Shown here piece by piece: positions 46,201 to 52,852 of a DNA stretch of 64,000 bases (the stretch's first letter is position 1; each line of letters opens with the position of its first letter). Made by a program: the position numbers and the translations under genes. Origin of the DNA: Clostridiales bacterium (GTDB lineage: Bacteria; Bacillota; Clostridia; Oscillospirales; Acutalibacteraceae); the NCBI GenBank assembly GCA_022801595.1, contig JAAWSO010000004.1, positions 59,696 through 123,695 on the forward strand, given 5' to 3'. The notes below the pieces were generated by a model that searched no databases, was not told where the DNA came from, and saw nothing but the letters and a program-made list of their open reading frames with translations.

Positions 46201-46872
46201 ATAGGTGTATTCCCCATTTTCCTCACCCACAAATTCCGCGCTGAGAATAGTATCCTTGGTAATCAGGTATTCACTCAGCCCATCCGGCATCATGCCATAT
46301 CGGTCGGTGTAGGTATCCTTCGACATAGCCGAAATATCATCGGACCACACACAGTCCTCCACCGACTGTACATTGGTGGCTGGACGGAGCAGATAGATTC
46401 CCTTATTAAAATACTTCTGCTCGCCTACCTTCACCATGGAGCTTAAGCTCAGGGCCTGGGTGAAAATCGCGTCGCCATCCACCACTTTGGTATTTTTCAC
46501 ACTTTGATCGTAATTGATAAAGCCAACATTCGCCTTGACCTGCCCATCCTTTGTCGTTTGGTAATGTTCCGTATTGAGAAGAACATACTGGGCAATCGCC
46601 GCATTTTCCTGGGGGGAATAATCCGAAGGTACCCCCGTTTCCGGCTTTGGCATCATGTCAGACATCAAGCCGTCTAAAGGAAGATTATCCATCGGCTCCT
46701 CGTAGCTCCGACTCATCTGATACAAAAAGAATACGCCAATCAGCGCCACCAACGCTAAAATAGGGGTACCAATGAATAACAGTTTCTTTTTCCGTGACAT
46801 TTTCCTTTTTCCCGGTTTCACGGATTTTTTCTTTCTCACTGTCTCTTCACTCCTCTCTGTTATTTCTCGCAT
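37255..46872 (-). CDS. Giant membrane-anchored tandem-repeat protein (3205 residues)
   Basis: One uninterrupted frame of 9.6 kb. Residues 1-30 are basic (RKKKSVKPGKRKMSRKKK), one membrane segment spans about 31-52, and the remaining 3150 residues are expected outside the membrane. From about residue 390 a module of 200-225 residues recurs about eleven times. Its landmarks in order are Y-x-D-x-K-D-L-x-x-F-x-x-P-x-x-x-L-x-x-A-K-x-Y; L-V-R; TTYLQYGNLKVKLxTxDLDEI; ILPE...DL..ILPQSYL; and LKIGDDVITxxLxR. No LPXTG, SLH or enzyme motif is seen. Neither family nor function is recognised. The GTG at 46839, behind GAGAGGAG, is an alternative start. Confidence 0.9.
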   Translation of the reverse strand: MREITERSEETVRKKKSVKPGKRKMSRKKKLLFIGTPILALVALIGVFFLYQMSRSYEEPMDNLPLDGLMSDMMPKPETGVPSDYSPQENAAIAQYVLLNTEHYQTTKDGQVKANVGFINYDQSVKNTKVVDGDAIFTQALSLSSMVKVGEQKYFNKGIYLLRPATNVQSVEDCVWSDDISAMSKDTYTDRYGMMPDGLSEYLITKDTILSAEFVGEENGEYTYTYELDPDASSVYYRRQVKTLAGSEKIPLFHSVKLTVTLDKDWQPLKVTVEENYDISIPVIGMANCNGVLTEVFHDYGVATEIPDQALFQRYIDEEYDPNNLNNFDEGGDTDIMGYISQIFDTDENGKATLGIDFTLNDGTPQKAYVEVDTKNSTFKLKWDSLLLGYENERIYIKFGNVKYYLDQADLMDVLLDITSQLGLKLPSMEELMSPETLDELMKNVQMLNVDGQTKIVFKMDGIEALIILTEDMKFVNARIVLDIDGYKADLTAKQADTQDFEAFDHTYQNIRPVLDFSQPIINLINARTYAFTFSLDMVGENNLSQTAQVRVSRNDNQIASCQIDSNIEGKWLHIRIVGDTTYLTYGDLKFKFSTTDFTEISEELQRLMPEGGLDLTGIVPQAYLDLFTKLDLNAIAGSIQSMELTDDNLSVKLKIGDDVITMNVGRVGGQLSGAHLSGATLLDSKVSVHAKMTAVSNYPSVIPVNPLGYTDLKGLAGFIGPVMDLVNANTYEFDVNLGMKGDLNLDHSAHVKLVRNGSEISAQVTTQFFGHNLDLRLVSGTTYVQYGNLKVKLDTQDLDEIIQQLKEILPEGSMDIDLAKILPQSYLEVFDRDVFQWLNSIKRVQITDTKAALAIQIGDDEITLSVSRNADSITGARVQGATVLGSKVDVSVVATAISQAKQAITVDPTGYVDAKDLLSFINPVMDLVDGVSYDMDLSASLTGKVNWAQDAKLKVVRTASGANLELTAQVSGLPVSLKYIGTTAYLQSGNIKVKLNTTDIDEITKQLQAILPEGALEVDLSEILPQSYLDLFTELDIHKLVQSIQELTLNGETITLKLKIGDDVITITLTKNGSAIQSASIDGVTVMETKVKAVARLNSVSKQADAISINAAAFTDIKELTAFVPDVSALLNAKSYEIEAVVKLSGKLALETTANIKIVRTAEGVNLEAAAMLGGEELSLRFVDQVAYLRYGNLKLKLDTQDLDEITEAVRQIVPEEWMDLDLAKLIPAQYLEILENPDIPALLRDIQSFSAKDGKLNLAVKLGDEVVSVGVVRTAQGIQSVSLSGKEYFFQAFLKSYSNTEWAISKDEEGYVNGKDLLPFLKPIVNAIQATSYELDLELTLLDSRQNTTLSVPGHLALERTDDGVNLALTAEVLGEELNVRLIDSIAYLSYGELNVKLNTNDMEEIMDAVQDLLPKNFSLDLSKILPQAYLQLLEHPTPVAILGALRSVELENNLLTVSGKIGSDTIRVRLATDGETLTYAGIGGISVGKQTLYLTLRDLQLHKERLNLTADNQDYLDAKDLVDFLKPILDLIDGKSWKFAVAVELNGETYSLDVQLSLGKKNVVDFAVTSDDFGGEPLTVKHVGNTTYLNYANIKLLLKDADLNTILKKLQEILPENLDLSGLLDLDSFQSLSDLDLTSLLGGVRGLSLDGDTLTVTCQLGDDTVELILINGKKYPESLSVSGLLGGNFGLTADQLEVDSKVSLAKPEDASEYVDALDLIECLEPVLYILESTDCTMNLKVMDQYGIEIRKVKTKIYMTYVNNPAFRVVMDVDDTTTLIDLIDQVMKLVDVIETVESSSLLYSSRASLEAGGISIASQEEQELIQSLLEEAESRSISLDTSELFSILQSMVIHPIENRMATIELTVNGETIVVQTGRYQNNPKLAHLLVLGEDTTYAELKVTKIQLPSGSVGGKPEETPDDDDYVDLGQLGSFIKPITNLLEAKGYQFDVTVKADSLMETTNAWDQTLHVDISRGDGNAVSAQVTATLFEKDLTLTYLDDTIYLKFGDAIKLQLKATEESELIAKLKELFADENSGTAPDLDYSAFLPQSYLDFIQEILPSDGEVDQQELIDNILSRVTAFSVKGQTAKLSFQISDEDILEASVVRNKAGDQFTNVTLEGLKLLDSEVGVSVDITNISKNPIDIALPGESGSFSDLDKLTGFIDPIINLLEAKYYAFDVQVAMSSLSEEITDTWDQTLHVALSRSEADAIRAQVTANLFNKDMTLTYVDDTVYLEFGAVRLKLNVTEESELITKIQELLAAENGGQVPEMDYTAFIPQSYLDFVQEVLPKDGVVDEQALIESILSRLTKFEVQDDQVSLSLMISKDNLVTASAVRQGDQFSSVSLEGLQILKNADGTYSDTDVTLNVTEISSTAKEIAVPETDNKPFFDLNELAGFLDPIQALIEAKSYEFDVALKSEKIDADSKLNLDQTAHVGLVRRDDGKVDAQVTLDSFLGASLTLTYLNDRDDAKIYVQYGDDVKMFVSQKDIQNLSDDLTKFLYDLGLQSKEKSGGESFTKEQIKEIVLQLLPQDYAIFFEDTLSINTIGTVLGGIENLELIREADGAQTFQVAIKLGEQETITASVTRKETGSGDMLSKLSVGGVTLLGSKTSVEVSEVAISNDGTALTQAMADRVQGFTDLFGGVVGENSQGVIIDALTNMLKKNPLEITFGVTETDRGSTISHNATAFVDSTTAYATYRSNQGTKDMKLKVDYSTVNELLPSVLYLLDIDINQYPALEKLAGSFGIDPSKAIPSDVLSSLFDGLLGNLGAFEANELTENLDFADAIKNIIWKGNEIKIVLDSKELYGENATQQDLTVKLVKTDSETTVTLENLHGSDTKTLNLSIVLKNVTQAQIPSGDSSYMDFTSLDQFYADLVNTASFKEYHLAGNVKLNLALGSINLTDVIVPVNLKITLGDDNQLKQIYAKLDVDYGTTMMSASVFADPSYSYGQTSSGNFFSGKKKEYRREFKKVEVFYNPTGGNAENTIYFRRTYEEYQREIKTVMGIESGNWYDISGRSNVAEYVSLNFDDMQKASDPTMFVMNYVYYCLPFSRDFTFLGLDLQGIINDQIKNKTEVSEKPVIENILNQFNFANNKYFLDVNSKVLIQDGRFSDSLTLGFTRSSVSGSNLVSETGGTPHVLSQFDVHADIVPVGSGYLVDLVWSPTLANYNGTTVTKLTNGNGLLPETLNSLADLGENKTSDLGK
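40020..45110 (-). repeat. Diverged tandem modules inside the giant gene
   Basis: The segment encoding PQ-x-YL recurs on the minus strand near 44998, 44392, 43785, 43170, 42573, 40700 and 40025. The period is about 600-615 bases in the 5' part and 675 bases in the 3' part; degenerate copies fill 40.9-42.4 kb and 37.5-39.9 kb. Copies differ at DNA level, so this is ancient duplication rather than recent expansion. Confidence 0.8.
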
Positions 46873-47035
46873 CCTATCAAACCATAAAACAAAGGCGTTC
46901 CAAATTGCCTACTATCAAAGATACGTATAATTTTCCTATTTTACTATTCTTTCAATTATATCGAAATTCACAAAAAGAGTCAATAAAACCTAAGCAAAAA
47001 AACGGTGTTCCAGAAAAAATAGCAAGAATTTTCCG

Positions 47036-47076
47036 AAGAAAAAAGCATATCTTGGAAAATTTCCAGATATGCTTTG
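47036..47076 (-). terminator. Terminator of cysK
   Basis: AAAGCATATCT (47042-47052) pairs with AGATATGCTTT (47065-47075); on the minus strand it ends in TTTTTTC. It also insulates the giant gene. Confidence 0.85.
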
Positions 47077-47101
47077 GTTCTATTTATATTATGTGGGATG
47101 G

Positions 47102-48034
47102 TTATTCTTGGAACATCTGTGTGGACAAATAGCGTTCTCCAGTATCCGGCAGCAACGCTATAATGGTCTTTCCTTGGTTCTGCGGACGCTTTGCCAGTTG
47201 TGTGGCAGCCCATACCGCAGCGCCGGAGGAAATCCCCACCAACAGGCCTTGACAATGAGCCAGTTCCCGGCCTACGGCAAACGCGTCTTCACTGTCCACG
47301 GGAATTACCTCATTATAAATCGAGGTATTTAAAGTATCTGGTACAAAGCCCGCGCCAATACCTTGAATCTTGTGCGGACCTGCAACACCACGGGTCAGCA
47401 CTGGGGAATCACTCGGCTCAATAGCCACAATTTGAATGTCTGGATTTTTTGACTTCAAATATTCTCCCACGCCGCTGATGGTGCCGCCAGTTCCGATGCC
47501 AGACACAAAAATATCCACTTGACCGTTGGTATCCTCCCAAATCTCTGGGCCGGTGGTTTCCTTATGAATCGCCGGGTTCGCCGGATTTACAAATTGACCC
47601 GGAATCAAGCTGTTGGGAATTTCCTTTGCTAAATCGTTGGCTTTGCTAATGGCCCCCTTCATCCCTTTGCCGCCTTCTGTGAGCACTAGTTCCGCTCCAT
47701 ATGCTTTCAGCAAAGCACGACGCTCTGCGCTCATGGTTTCCGGCATGGTGAGAATCACTTTGTATCCTCTGGCAGCCGCCACCGCTGCCAAACCGATCCC
47801 AGTGTTTCCACTGGTAGGCTCAATAATCACAGAATCCGGCTTGAGGAATCCTTTTTCTTCTGCATCTTGAATCATGGCCAGCGCTACCCGATCTTTTACG
47901 CTGCCGGCCGGATTGAAATATTCCAGCTTCGCCAGGATTTGCGCAGAAAGGCCATGCCGTCTCCCATAGGTCCCAAGCTCCAGCAATGGAGTCCTGCCCA
48001 CCAATTCCGTGATGTTTTGATAAATCTTTGCCAT
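47102..48034 (-). CDS. cysK: Cysteine synthase A (O-acetylserine sulfhydrylase)
   Basis: A 310-residue PLP enzyme converting O-acetylserine and sulfide to cysteine. The PLP lysine is in [12 protein letters not shown] (about residue 46), the substrate loop is [12 protein letters not shown] (about 71), the phosphate-binding loop is [10 protein letters not shown] (about 176) and the C-terminal Ser site is [11 protein letters not shown]. Length and motifs are standard. A strong promoter with a palindromic site lies upstream. Start follows GAGGAATC. Confidence 0.97.
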   Translation of the reverse strand: MAKIYQNITELVGRTPLLELGTYGRRHGLSAQILAKLEYFNPAGSVKDRVALAMIQDAEEKGFLKPDSVIIEPTSGNTGIGLAAVAAARGYKVILTMPETMSAERRALLKAYGAELVLTEGGKGMKGAISKANDLAKEIPNSLIPGQFVNPANPAIHKETTGPEIWEDTNGQVDIFVSGIGTGGTISGVGEYLKSKNPDIQIVAIEPSDSPVLTRGVAGPHKIQGIGAGFVPDTLNTSIYNEVIPVDSEDAFAVGRELAHCQGLLVGISSGAAVWAATQLAKRPQNQGKTIIALLPDTGERYLSTQMFQE

Positions 48035-48100
48035 ATCTGATTCCTCCTGTCCGTGTTTCCACCATTTGGCAGCTCAGTTTTCCTACAAATCATATCTTAC

Positions 48101-48142
48101 AACTATAGTTTGAATTATACTGCCATTGGTTCTTTTTGTCAA
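48101..48142 (-). promoter_or_regulatory. cysK promoter with a palindromic operator-like site
   Basis: Minus strand: TTGACA (48142-48137), a 17-base spacer and TATAAT (48119-48114). Just downstream AACTATAGTT (48101-48110) is a perfect 10-bp palindrome at the expected start point. A Rrf2-type regulator such as CymR is a possible binder in Firmicutes, but the match is not diagnostic. Confidence 0.6.
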
Positions 48143-48263
48143 GAGTTGAGATCTAGCCTTGCTTACTTTTTCCAATTTTCCTTTTCCAGTTTTTCATTTT
48201 TCTTTCCTACAAAAATAAAGAAGGGCGCATACAAAAGAAAATTTTGATGCGCCCACTCCTTTC

Positions 48264-48518
48264 TTACAATGTTTTTTCTCCTTCAATCAAATACTCATAC
48301 GAAACATGAAAAAAGTCTGCAAATAATTTCAGCTCAATGTCGCTGATATATTGCGTTCCATTCTCAATTCGTTTGATTACGCCCCGTTCTCCGCGAAACC
48401 CCTTTAGCTGCAATTTGGCAACCAATTTTTCTTGGGAAATCCCATCCTTTTCCCTCAGAATCCGGATTTGTTTTCCTGCTAAATTTTTGCTTCCATCGGG
48501 TGTAAATGGCCTGGACAT
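48264..48518 (-). CDS. XRE-family HTH regulator
   Basis: An 84-residue protein with AGGAGGTAATTGC before the ATG. The helix-turn-helix spans KQIRILREKDGISQEKLVAKLQ to GVIKRIENGTQYISDIELKLFADFF, ending in VSYEYLIEGE. Divergent from another XRE gene at 48645 with a 126-base shared region. No neighbouring toxin or phage genes are present, so its target is probably its own intergenic region. Confidence 0.85.
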   Translation of the reverse strand: MSRPFTPDGSKNLAGKQIRILREKDGISQEKLVAKLQLKGFRGERGVIKRIENGTQYISDIELKLFADFFHVSYEYLIEGEKTL

Positions 48519-48644
48519 GCAATTACCTCCTAATCAATATTGGCTAAATTTTTTAACCTTTCTGTTGATTTTACCGGGAAAGCATGTTACAATTTGGTCA
48601 ATAAATGACCAAAGATAAGTTTTTATCTTTTATCGGGGGACAAA

Positions 48645-49040
48645 ATGGAAAATCTGAACATTGGACAGCAACTGCGAAAGCTGCGAAAAACGCTCCAATA
48701 TACACAAATACAAATTGCCAACTCTTTAAACATTGACCGCTCTACGTATGCATATTATGAAAGCGGCAAAACCGCGCCTGATCTTTCAACCTTAATTCTT
48801 CTTTCCCAGGTATTTCATATTGATATCCATGATTTTATCAACTTTATTATATCCGATTATCCCGACTTTTCCGCCTTTTTGATGGAAAAAGAGAAAAATC
48901 CTCTCTTTCAAAATGGAAAAAACCCTACCAAAGATGAAACACAGCTAATCTGCTATTTCCGTGTCCTGGAGCCATCGCGGCAAGCAACCTTATTGGAAAA
49001 TGCCAAAAAACTGGCGGAAGCCAATCATCCCAAAAAATAA
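48645..49040 (+). CDS. XRE-family HTH regulator with C-terminal extension
   Basis: A 131-residue protein; ATCGGGGGAC precedes the ATG. The N-terminal Cro/C1 fold is GQQLRKLRKTLQYTQIQIANSLNIDRSTYAYYESGKTAPDL (in parts), followed by a short hydrophobic helix and a polar C terminus (VLEPSRQATLLENAKKLAE) that resembles the dimerisation tail of SinR-type regulators. Divergently arranged with the XRE gene at 48264. Function unknown. Confidence 0.85.
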   Translation: MENLNIGQQLRKLRKTLQYTQIQIANSLNIDRSTYAYYESGKTAPDLSTLILLSQVFHIDIHDFINFIISDYPDFSAFLMEKEKNPLFQNGKNPTKDETQLICYFRVLEPSRQATLLENAKKLAEANHPKK

Positions 49041-49080
49041 TCCCCTCCCATACAAAAATCGGGAGGGGATTTTTGCTTTT
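49039..49080. terminator. Bidirectional terminator between XRE gene and csoR
   Basis: AATCCCCTCCC (49039-49049) pairs with GGGAGGGGATT (49061-49071), T-rich on both sides. Confidence 0.85.
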
Positions 49081-49351
49081 ATTTTGTCATCTTGTCCAAC
49101 AGATTCATAATTTCGCTAATTTTCTTTTCCTGCGCTTGGGTATCTTCCTTGGTAAACGCATCTCGGACACAGCTCCCAAGGTGAGCTTCTACCACCAAGC
49201 GATTCACTTTGCGCAGGATCGCCTGGGTTGCCAAAAGCTGATTGGAGATATCCATACAATACCGATTATCCTCCACCATTTTCAGCAGTCCGTCGATTTG
49301 TCCGCGGGCCGTTTTCAGCAGACGTTCTACGCTGTCTCGATCCGCCATCAT
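49079..49351 (-). CDS. csoR: CsoR-family copper-sensing repressor
   Basis: A 90-residue all-helical protein. It has the RLLKTARGQIDGLLKMVEDNRYCMDI start and VNRLVVEAHLGSCVRDAF, giving the Cys-His-Cys copper site (Cys about 32, His about 57, Cys about 61) of CsoR. CsoR releases DNA when Cu(I) binds. It lies 50 bases downstream of copA on the same strand; a G/C-tract inverted repeat at the copA promoter is the likely operator. Either of two adjacent ATGs may be used. Confidence 0.93.
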   Translation of the reverse strand: MMADRDSVERLLKTARGQIDGLLKMVEDNRYCMDISNQLLATQAILRKVNRLVVEAHLGSCVRDAFTKEDTQAQEKKISEIMNLLDKMTK

Positions 49352-49402
49352 CAGAACTCCACACCTTTCTCTCCTTCGTTTTTCTCATCCTTGCCGGGAA
49401 GC

Positions 49403-49618
49403 TTATTTGCTCTCCACCGAAACCGCTTCGAAGCCTTCTTCCGTCACTGCATCCATCAAAAGCTGATCATCCAGATTCACGGACATTTGAATGGTAGCGT
49501 TCTTTTCTTCTAAGTTCACCTCTACGGAATCCACGCCCGAAATAGCGCCCAGCGCCTTCTCCACGCTCTTCTTGCAGTGTCCGCAGCTCATTCCATTAAT
49601 TTTCATTACTTTTGTCAT
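49403..49618 (-). other. Possible internal start giving free CopZ-like chaperone
   Basis: Within copA, in frame, an ATG at 49618 is preceded by GAGGGAAC at suitable distance. It would yield a 71-residue protein starting MTKVMKINGMSCGHCKKSVE, the size and start of stand-alone CopZ. The linker before it is low in complexity (Gln, Ser, Thr, Asn). Internal initiation would give pump and chaperone from one gene. Confidence 0.45.
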
Positions 49619-52012
49619 TGATGTTCCCTCACTTTTTTGATTGGTTTGAAATCCTATATTTTCAAAGGACTGGACCGTAACCGTTCCATCCTGAGAAAGC
49701 TGGGGATTGGTATCCTGGGACACCGTCGCTGAATATTTGGGCTTGAATAATTTTAGCCGCAGGGCATTCCCTACTACGCATACCGAGCTCAGGCTCATGG
49801 CCGCCGCGCCAAACATCGGGTTGAGTTTCCAGCCCAGCAGGGTAAAAAATACGCCGGCTGCCAAGGGAATGCCTACGCTGTTGTAGAAAAATGCCCAGAA
49901 TAGATTTTCCCGAATGTTGCGAATAACCGCCTTGCTCAATTGGATGGCGGCAACCGCATCCAACAAACTGCTCTTCATCAGCACCACATCGGCGGATTCC
50001 ATGGCAATGTCGGTGCCCGCGCCAATGGCGATGCCCACGTCGGCCCGTGCTAGGGCAGGGGCGTCATTGATGCCGTCGCCTACCATAGCCACCTTTCGGC
50101 CGCTCTCCTGAAGCCGACGGATCTCCTTCTCCTTATCCTGGGGCAGAACCTCCGCCACCACCCGGTCAATGTTTAACTGGCGGCGAATGGCCTCAGCGGT
50201 TCTCTGGTTGTCTCCTGTAAGCATAACAACGTCAATTTTCATCGCTTTCAGTTGTTCAATGGCAGCTTTACTTGTGGGTTTCATCACGTCTGCTACGGCG
50301 ATAATGCCCAAAAGCCCTTCCTTCCGGCTGGCAAAATACAGGGGCGTTTTCCCGTCATTGGCGAGACGGTGACTGATTTCCTCCGCTTGCCCCACCGGAA
50401 TCTTGTTTTCTTCCAGAAAGGCCAGGTTCCCGGCCAGATATTCTACCCCGCCAATTTGAGCCAAAATTCCTCGTCCAGACATGGCGGTAAACCCAGACAC
50501 CTCTTGGAGCGGGATATTTTCCTGCTCCGCATACTGGACAATAGCGTCTGCCAACGGATGCTCCGACGGCCTTTCCATGGAGGCCGCCAGGGAAAGCAGC
50601 TCTTGTGGACGGAGTCCTTCCCTGTGTACCAAATCCGTGACCCGGGGCTTTCCTTCCGTGATGGTGCCAGTCTTGTCCAAAACCACGGTATTGATGGTAT
50701 GGGCAATTTCCAAGGCTTCTGCCGATTTAATTAAAATGCCGTTTTCCGCGCCTTTTCCGGTACCTACCATGATGGCAACCGGAGTTGCCAATCCCAAGGC
50801 GCAAGGGCAGGAAATCACCAAAACCGCAATGCCAATGGACAGCGCAAATTCAAAAGGATACCCTACGCAAAGCCAAACAATCATGGCTACAATGGCAATG
50901 CCGATGACCACCGGCACAAAAATCCCGCTGATTTTATCGGCCAATTTTGCAATGGGGGCCTTGGAGGAACTGGCGTCCTCCACCAACTGGATAATCTGGG
51001 CTAAGGTGGTGTCGTCCCCCACCTTTTCCGCCCGCATTTGGAAGAAACCAGTTTTATTCATAGAAGCGGCAATCACCTTATCCCCTTCCTCTTTCTCCAC
51101 TGGAATACTTTCTCCCGTCAGAGCGGATTGATCCAAAGAGGAGCTGCCTTTCACAATCACACCGTCCACCGGAACGCTTTGGCCCGGACGGACAGAAAGA
51201 ATATCGCCAACCGCGACTTCGTCCACCGGGATCTCCACTTCCTCCCCGTCCCGCACCACCATGGCGGTTTTCGGAGCCAGGTTCATCAGTTTGGTAATGG
51301 CGTCGCTGGTCTTTCCTTTGGAACGCGTCTCCAAATATTTTCCCAAGGTAATGAGGGTTAGAATAGTACCCGCAGACTCAAAGTACAAATCCATGGTATA
51401 ATGGGACACCACCGTCATGTCACCGTGCCCCAAGCCATATCCAATTTGGAAAATGGCAAAAATACCGTATATCACTGCCGCTGCAGAACCAATCGCAATC
51501 AAAGAGTCCATATTGGGCGATAGGCGGAACAGGGTTTTGAAGCCTATCTCATAATATTTTCGGTTGACATACAAAATCGGTATGGTTAGCAGAAGCTGGG
51601 TAAAGGCAAAATTCAGCGCATTTTCATTTCCGTGGAACCAAGCCGGCAGCGGCAGACCCATCATGTGACCCATGGACAAATACATGAGCGGGATCAAACA
51701 TGCAAAGGAAACAATCAGTCGATTACGCATTTTTTTCATTTCTATCCGCATGGAGGTTCCCGGCGTTTCTGGTTGAGCCTTTGCTTTTTTCGTTTCATTT
51801 TTTACCACGGGGACAGCCTCATATCCAGCACCCGTCACCGTTTCCGCGATTTGATCCGCCGTCACAGCCCCCTCATCGAAGTCCACAGTCATGCTGTTGG
51901 AAAGGAGATTGACATTGACTGCCTCCACTCCCTCCAGCTTCTTCACACTTCGTTCCACCTTCGCGGAACAAGCCGAGCAAGTCATTCCCGTGACATTAAA
52001 TTTTTGATGCAT
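49403..52012 (-). CDS. copA: Copper-exporting P1B-type ATPase with C-terminal CopZ-like domain
   Basis: About 869 residues from ATG 52012, which follows AGAAGGTGG. The N-terminal heavy-metal domain has GMTCSAC at residue 10. The ATPase core has TGESIPVEKEEG, the CPC metal motif SCPCALGLATPVAIMVGTGK, DKTGTITEGKP, SEHPLADAIV and GDGINDAPALARAD. After a flexible linker (about 770-800), a second heavy-metal domain with GMSCGHC closes the protein. It pumps Cu(I) out of the cell. The fused C-terminal domain is unusual for CopA; see the internal start at 49618. Confidence 0.95.
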   Translation of the reverse strand: MHQKFNVTGMTCSACSAKVERSVKKLEGVEAVNVNLLSNSMTVDFDEGAVTADQIAETVTGAGYEAVPVVKNETKKAKAQPETPGTSMRIEMKKMRNRLIVSFACLIPLMYLSMGHMMGLPLPAWFHGNENALNFAFTQLLLTIPILYVNRKYYEIGFKTLFRLSPNMDSLIAIGSAAAVIYGIFAIFQIGYGLGHGDMTVVSHYTMDLYFESAGTILTLITLGKYLETRSKGKTSDAITKLMNLAPKTAMVVRDGEEVEIPVDEVAVGDILSVRPGQSVPVDGVIVKGSSSLDQSALTGESIPVEKEEGDKVIAASMNKTGFFQMRAEKVGDDTTLAQIIQLVEDASSSKAPIAKLADKISGIFVPVVIGIAIVAMIVWLCVGYPFEFALSIGIAVLVISCPCALGLATPVAIMVGTGKGAENGILIKSAEALEIAHTINTVVLDKTGTITEGKPRVTDLVHREGLRPQELLSLAASMERPSEHPLADAIVQYAEQENIPLQEVSGFTAMSGRGILAQIGGVEYLAGNLAFLEENKIPVGQAEEISHRLANDGKTPLYFASRKEGLLGIIAVADVMKPTSKAAIEQLKAMKIDVVMLTGDNQRTAEAIRRQLNIDRVVAEVLPQDKEKEIRRLQESGRKVAMVGDGINDAPALARADVGIAIGAGTDIAMESADVVLMKSSLLDAVAAIQLSKAVIRNIRENLFWAFFYNSVGIPLAAGVFFTLLGWKLNPMFGAAAMSLSSVCVVGNALRLKLFKPKYSATVSQDTNPQLSQDGTVTVQSFENIGFQTNQKSEGTSMTKVMKINGMSCGHCKKSVEKALGAISGVDSVEVNLEEKNATIQMSVNLDDQLLMDAVTEEGFEAVSVESK

Positions 52013-52030
52013 AAACCCACCTTCTAACCC

Positions 52031-52089
52031 CACCCCCTGGGGGGTGTTATTTTGATTCTCAGTATACTACTTAGGTTTCCCTTTGTCAA
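52031..52089 (-). promoter_or_regulatory. copA promoter with CsoR-type operator
   Basis: Minus strand: TTGACA (52089-52084), a 17-base spacer and TATACT (52066-52061). Downstream, CACCCCCTGGGGGGTG (52031-52046) is a G/C-tract inverted repeat typical of CsoR operators, placed between the start point and the ribosome site. Confidence 0.8.
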
Positions 52090-52338
52090 GGAAAATCATG
52101 CAAAAATACCTTAGAAAAATTTTCCTTCCTGCTTTCGGACAAACCGCCAAAATCCAACGGAAATTAACAAAAACTTTGCAAATCAACTCCTTGTTCCCGC
52201 CATCCTTCTGTGGTAAAATGAAAACCACATTGTCACAAAGAAGCATCCCTCATTATTGAGCCGCGCCAGTGATTGGGCGCTCCCAAGGGAAGGGACATAT
52301 GGCACACCAGCCAATCCGCTGCCGTCTGGAGGAATATC

Positions 52339-52815
52339 ATGGGCTTTACCATTGTCGGTACTTTGATTGCGTTTTTACTGTTGATTCCGAATTTTATTTT
52401 AATCCTCATCCCACCCAAACAGATTCCCGACGGTTTCAGAAATGCGGGAATCCTCTTTACCATCCTGGAACGCCTAGGCCAAGCCGGCTGTTTGGTTATT
52501 CTGGTAATTTTCAAAGACAATTTCCAAAAATTCACCATCAATGTCTGGTCCATCCTCATGGTTCTCTGTATCTTATTGTATGCTGCCCTCTGGATGCGTT
52601 ACGTCATCAAAGGGCAGGACATTTCCCTGCTGTTTTCGTTTGGAGTAATCCCTATCCCTATGGCTCTAGCCCCCGTCTGCGCGTTTGGCTTTGCCGCTGT
52701 GTGGGGCATGTCGCCTTGGCTGGGCATTGCAGTTACGGTTTTGGCTGCCGGGCATATTCCCAATAGCTGGTATCGGTATCGTTTCCTCACCCAGCTCCAA
52801 AAAAACACAAAATAA
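52339..52815 (+). CDS. Small integral membrane protein, unknown function
   Basis: A 158-residue protein from ATG 52339 (CTGGAGGAA upstream); the longer frame from 52273 lacks a ribosome site. Four to five hydrophobic segments: VGTLIAFLLLIPNFILILI, a pair around AGCLVILVIF and VWSILMVLCILLYAAL, and ALAPVCAFGFAAVWGM to WLGIAVTVLAAGHI. The C terminus is basic (RYRFLTQLQKNTK). It has no catalytic motif I recognise. Convergent with the symporter gene and preceded by its own AT-rich upstream region. Confidence 0.75.
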   Translation: MGFTIVGTLIAFLLLIPNFILILIPPKQIPDGFRNAGILFTILERLGQAGCLVILVIFKDNFQKFTINVWSILMVLCILLYAALWMRYVIKGQDISLLFSFGVIPIPMALAPVCAFGFAAVWGMSPWLGIAVTVLAAGHIPNSWYRYRFLTQLQKNTK

Positions 52816-52850
52816 AAACAGCTGGCGATTTCCGTCAGCTGTTTTCTTTC
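52815..52850. terminator. Bidirectional terminator between membrane protein and symporter genes
   Basis: AAAACAGCTG (52815-52824) pairs with CAGCTGTTTT (52836-52845), with a pyrimidine tail. Confidence 0.8.
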
Positions 52851-52852
52851 TG

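Noticed and set aside
48264..49040. Divergent XRE pair as a prophage immunity region
   Set aside because: No integrase, replication or structural phage genes nearby; neighbours are cysK and csoR-copA.
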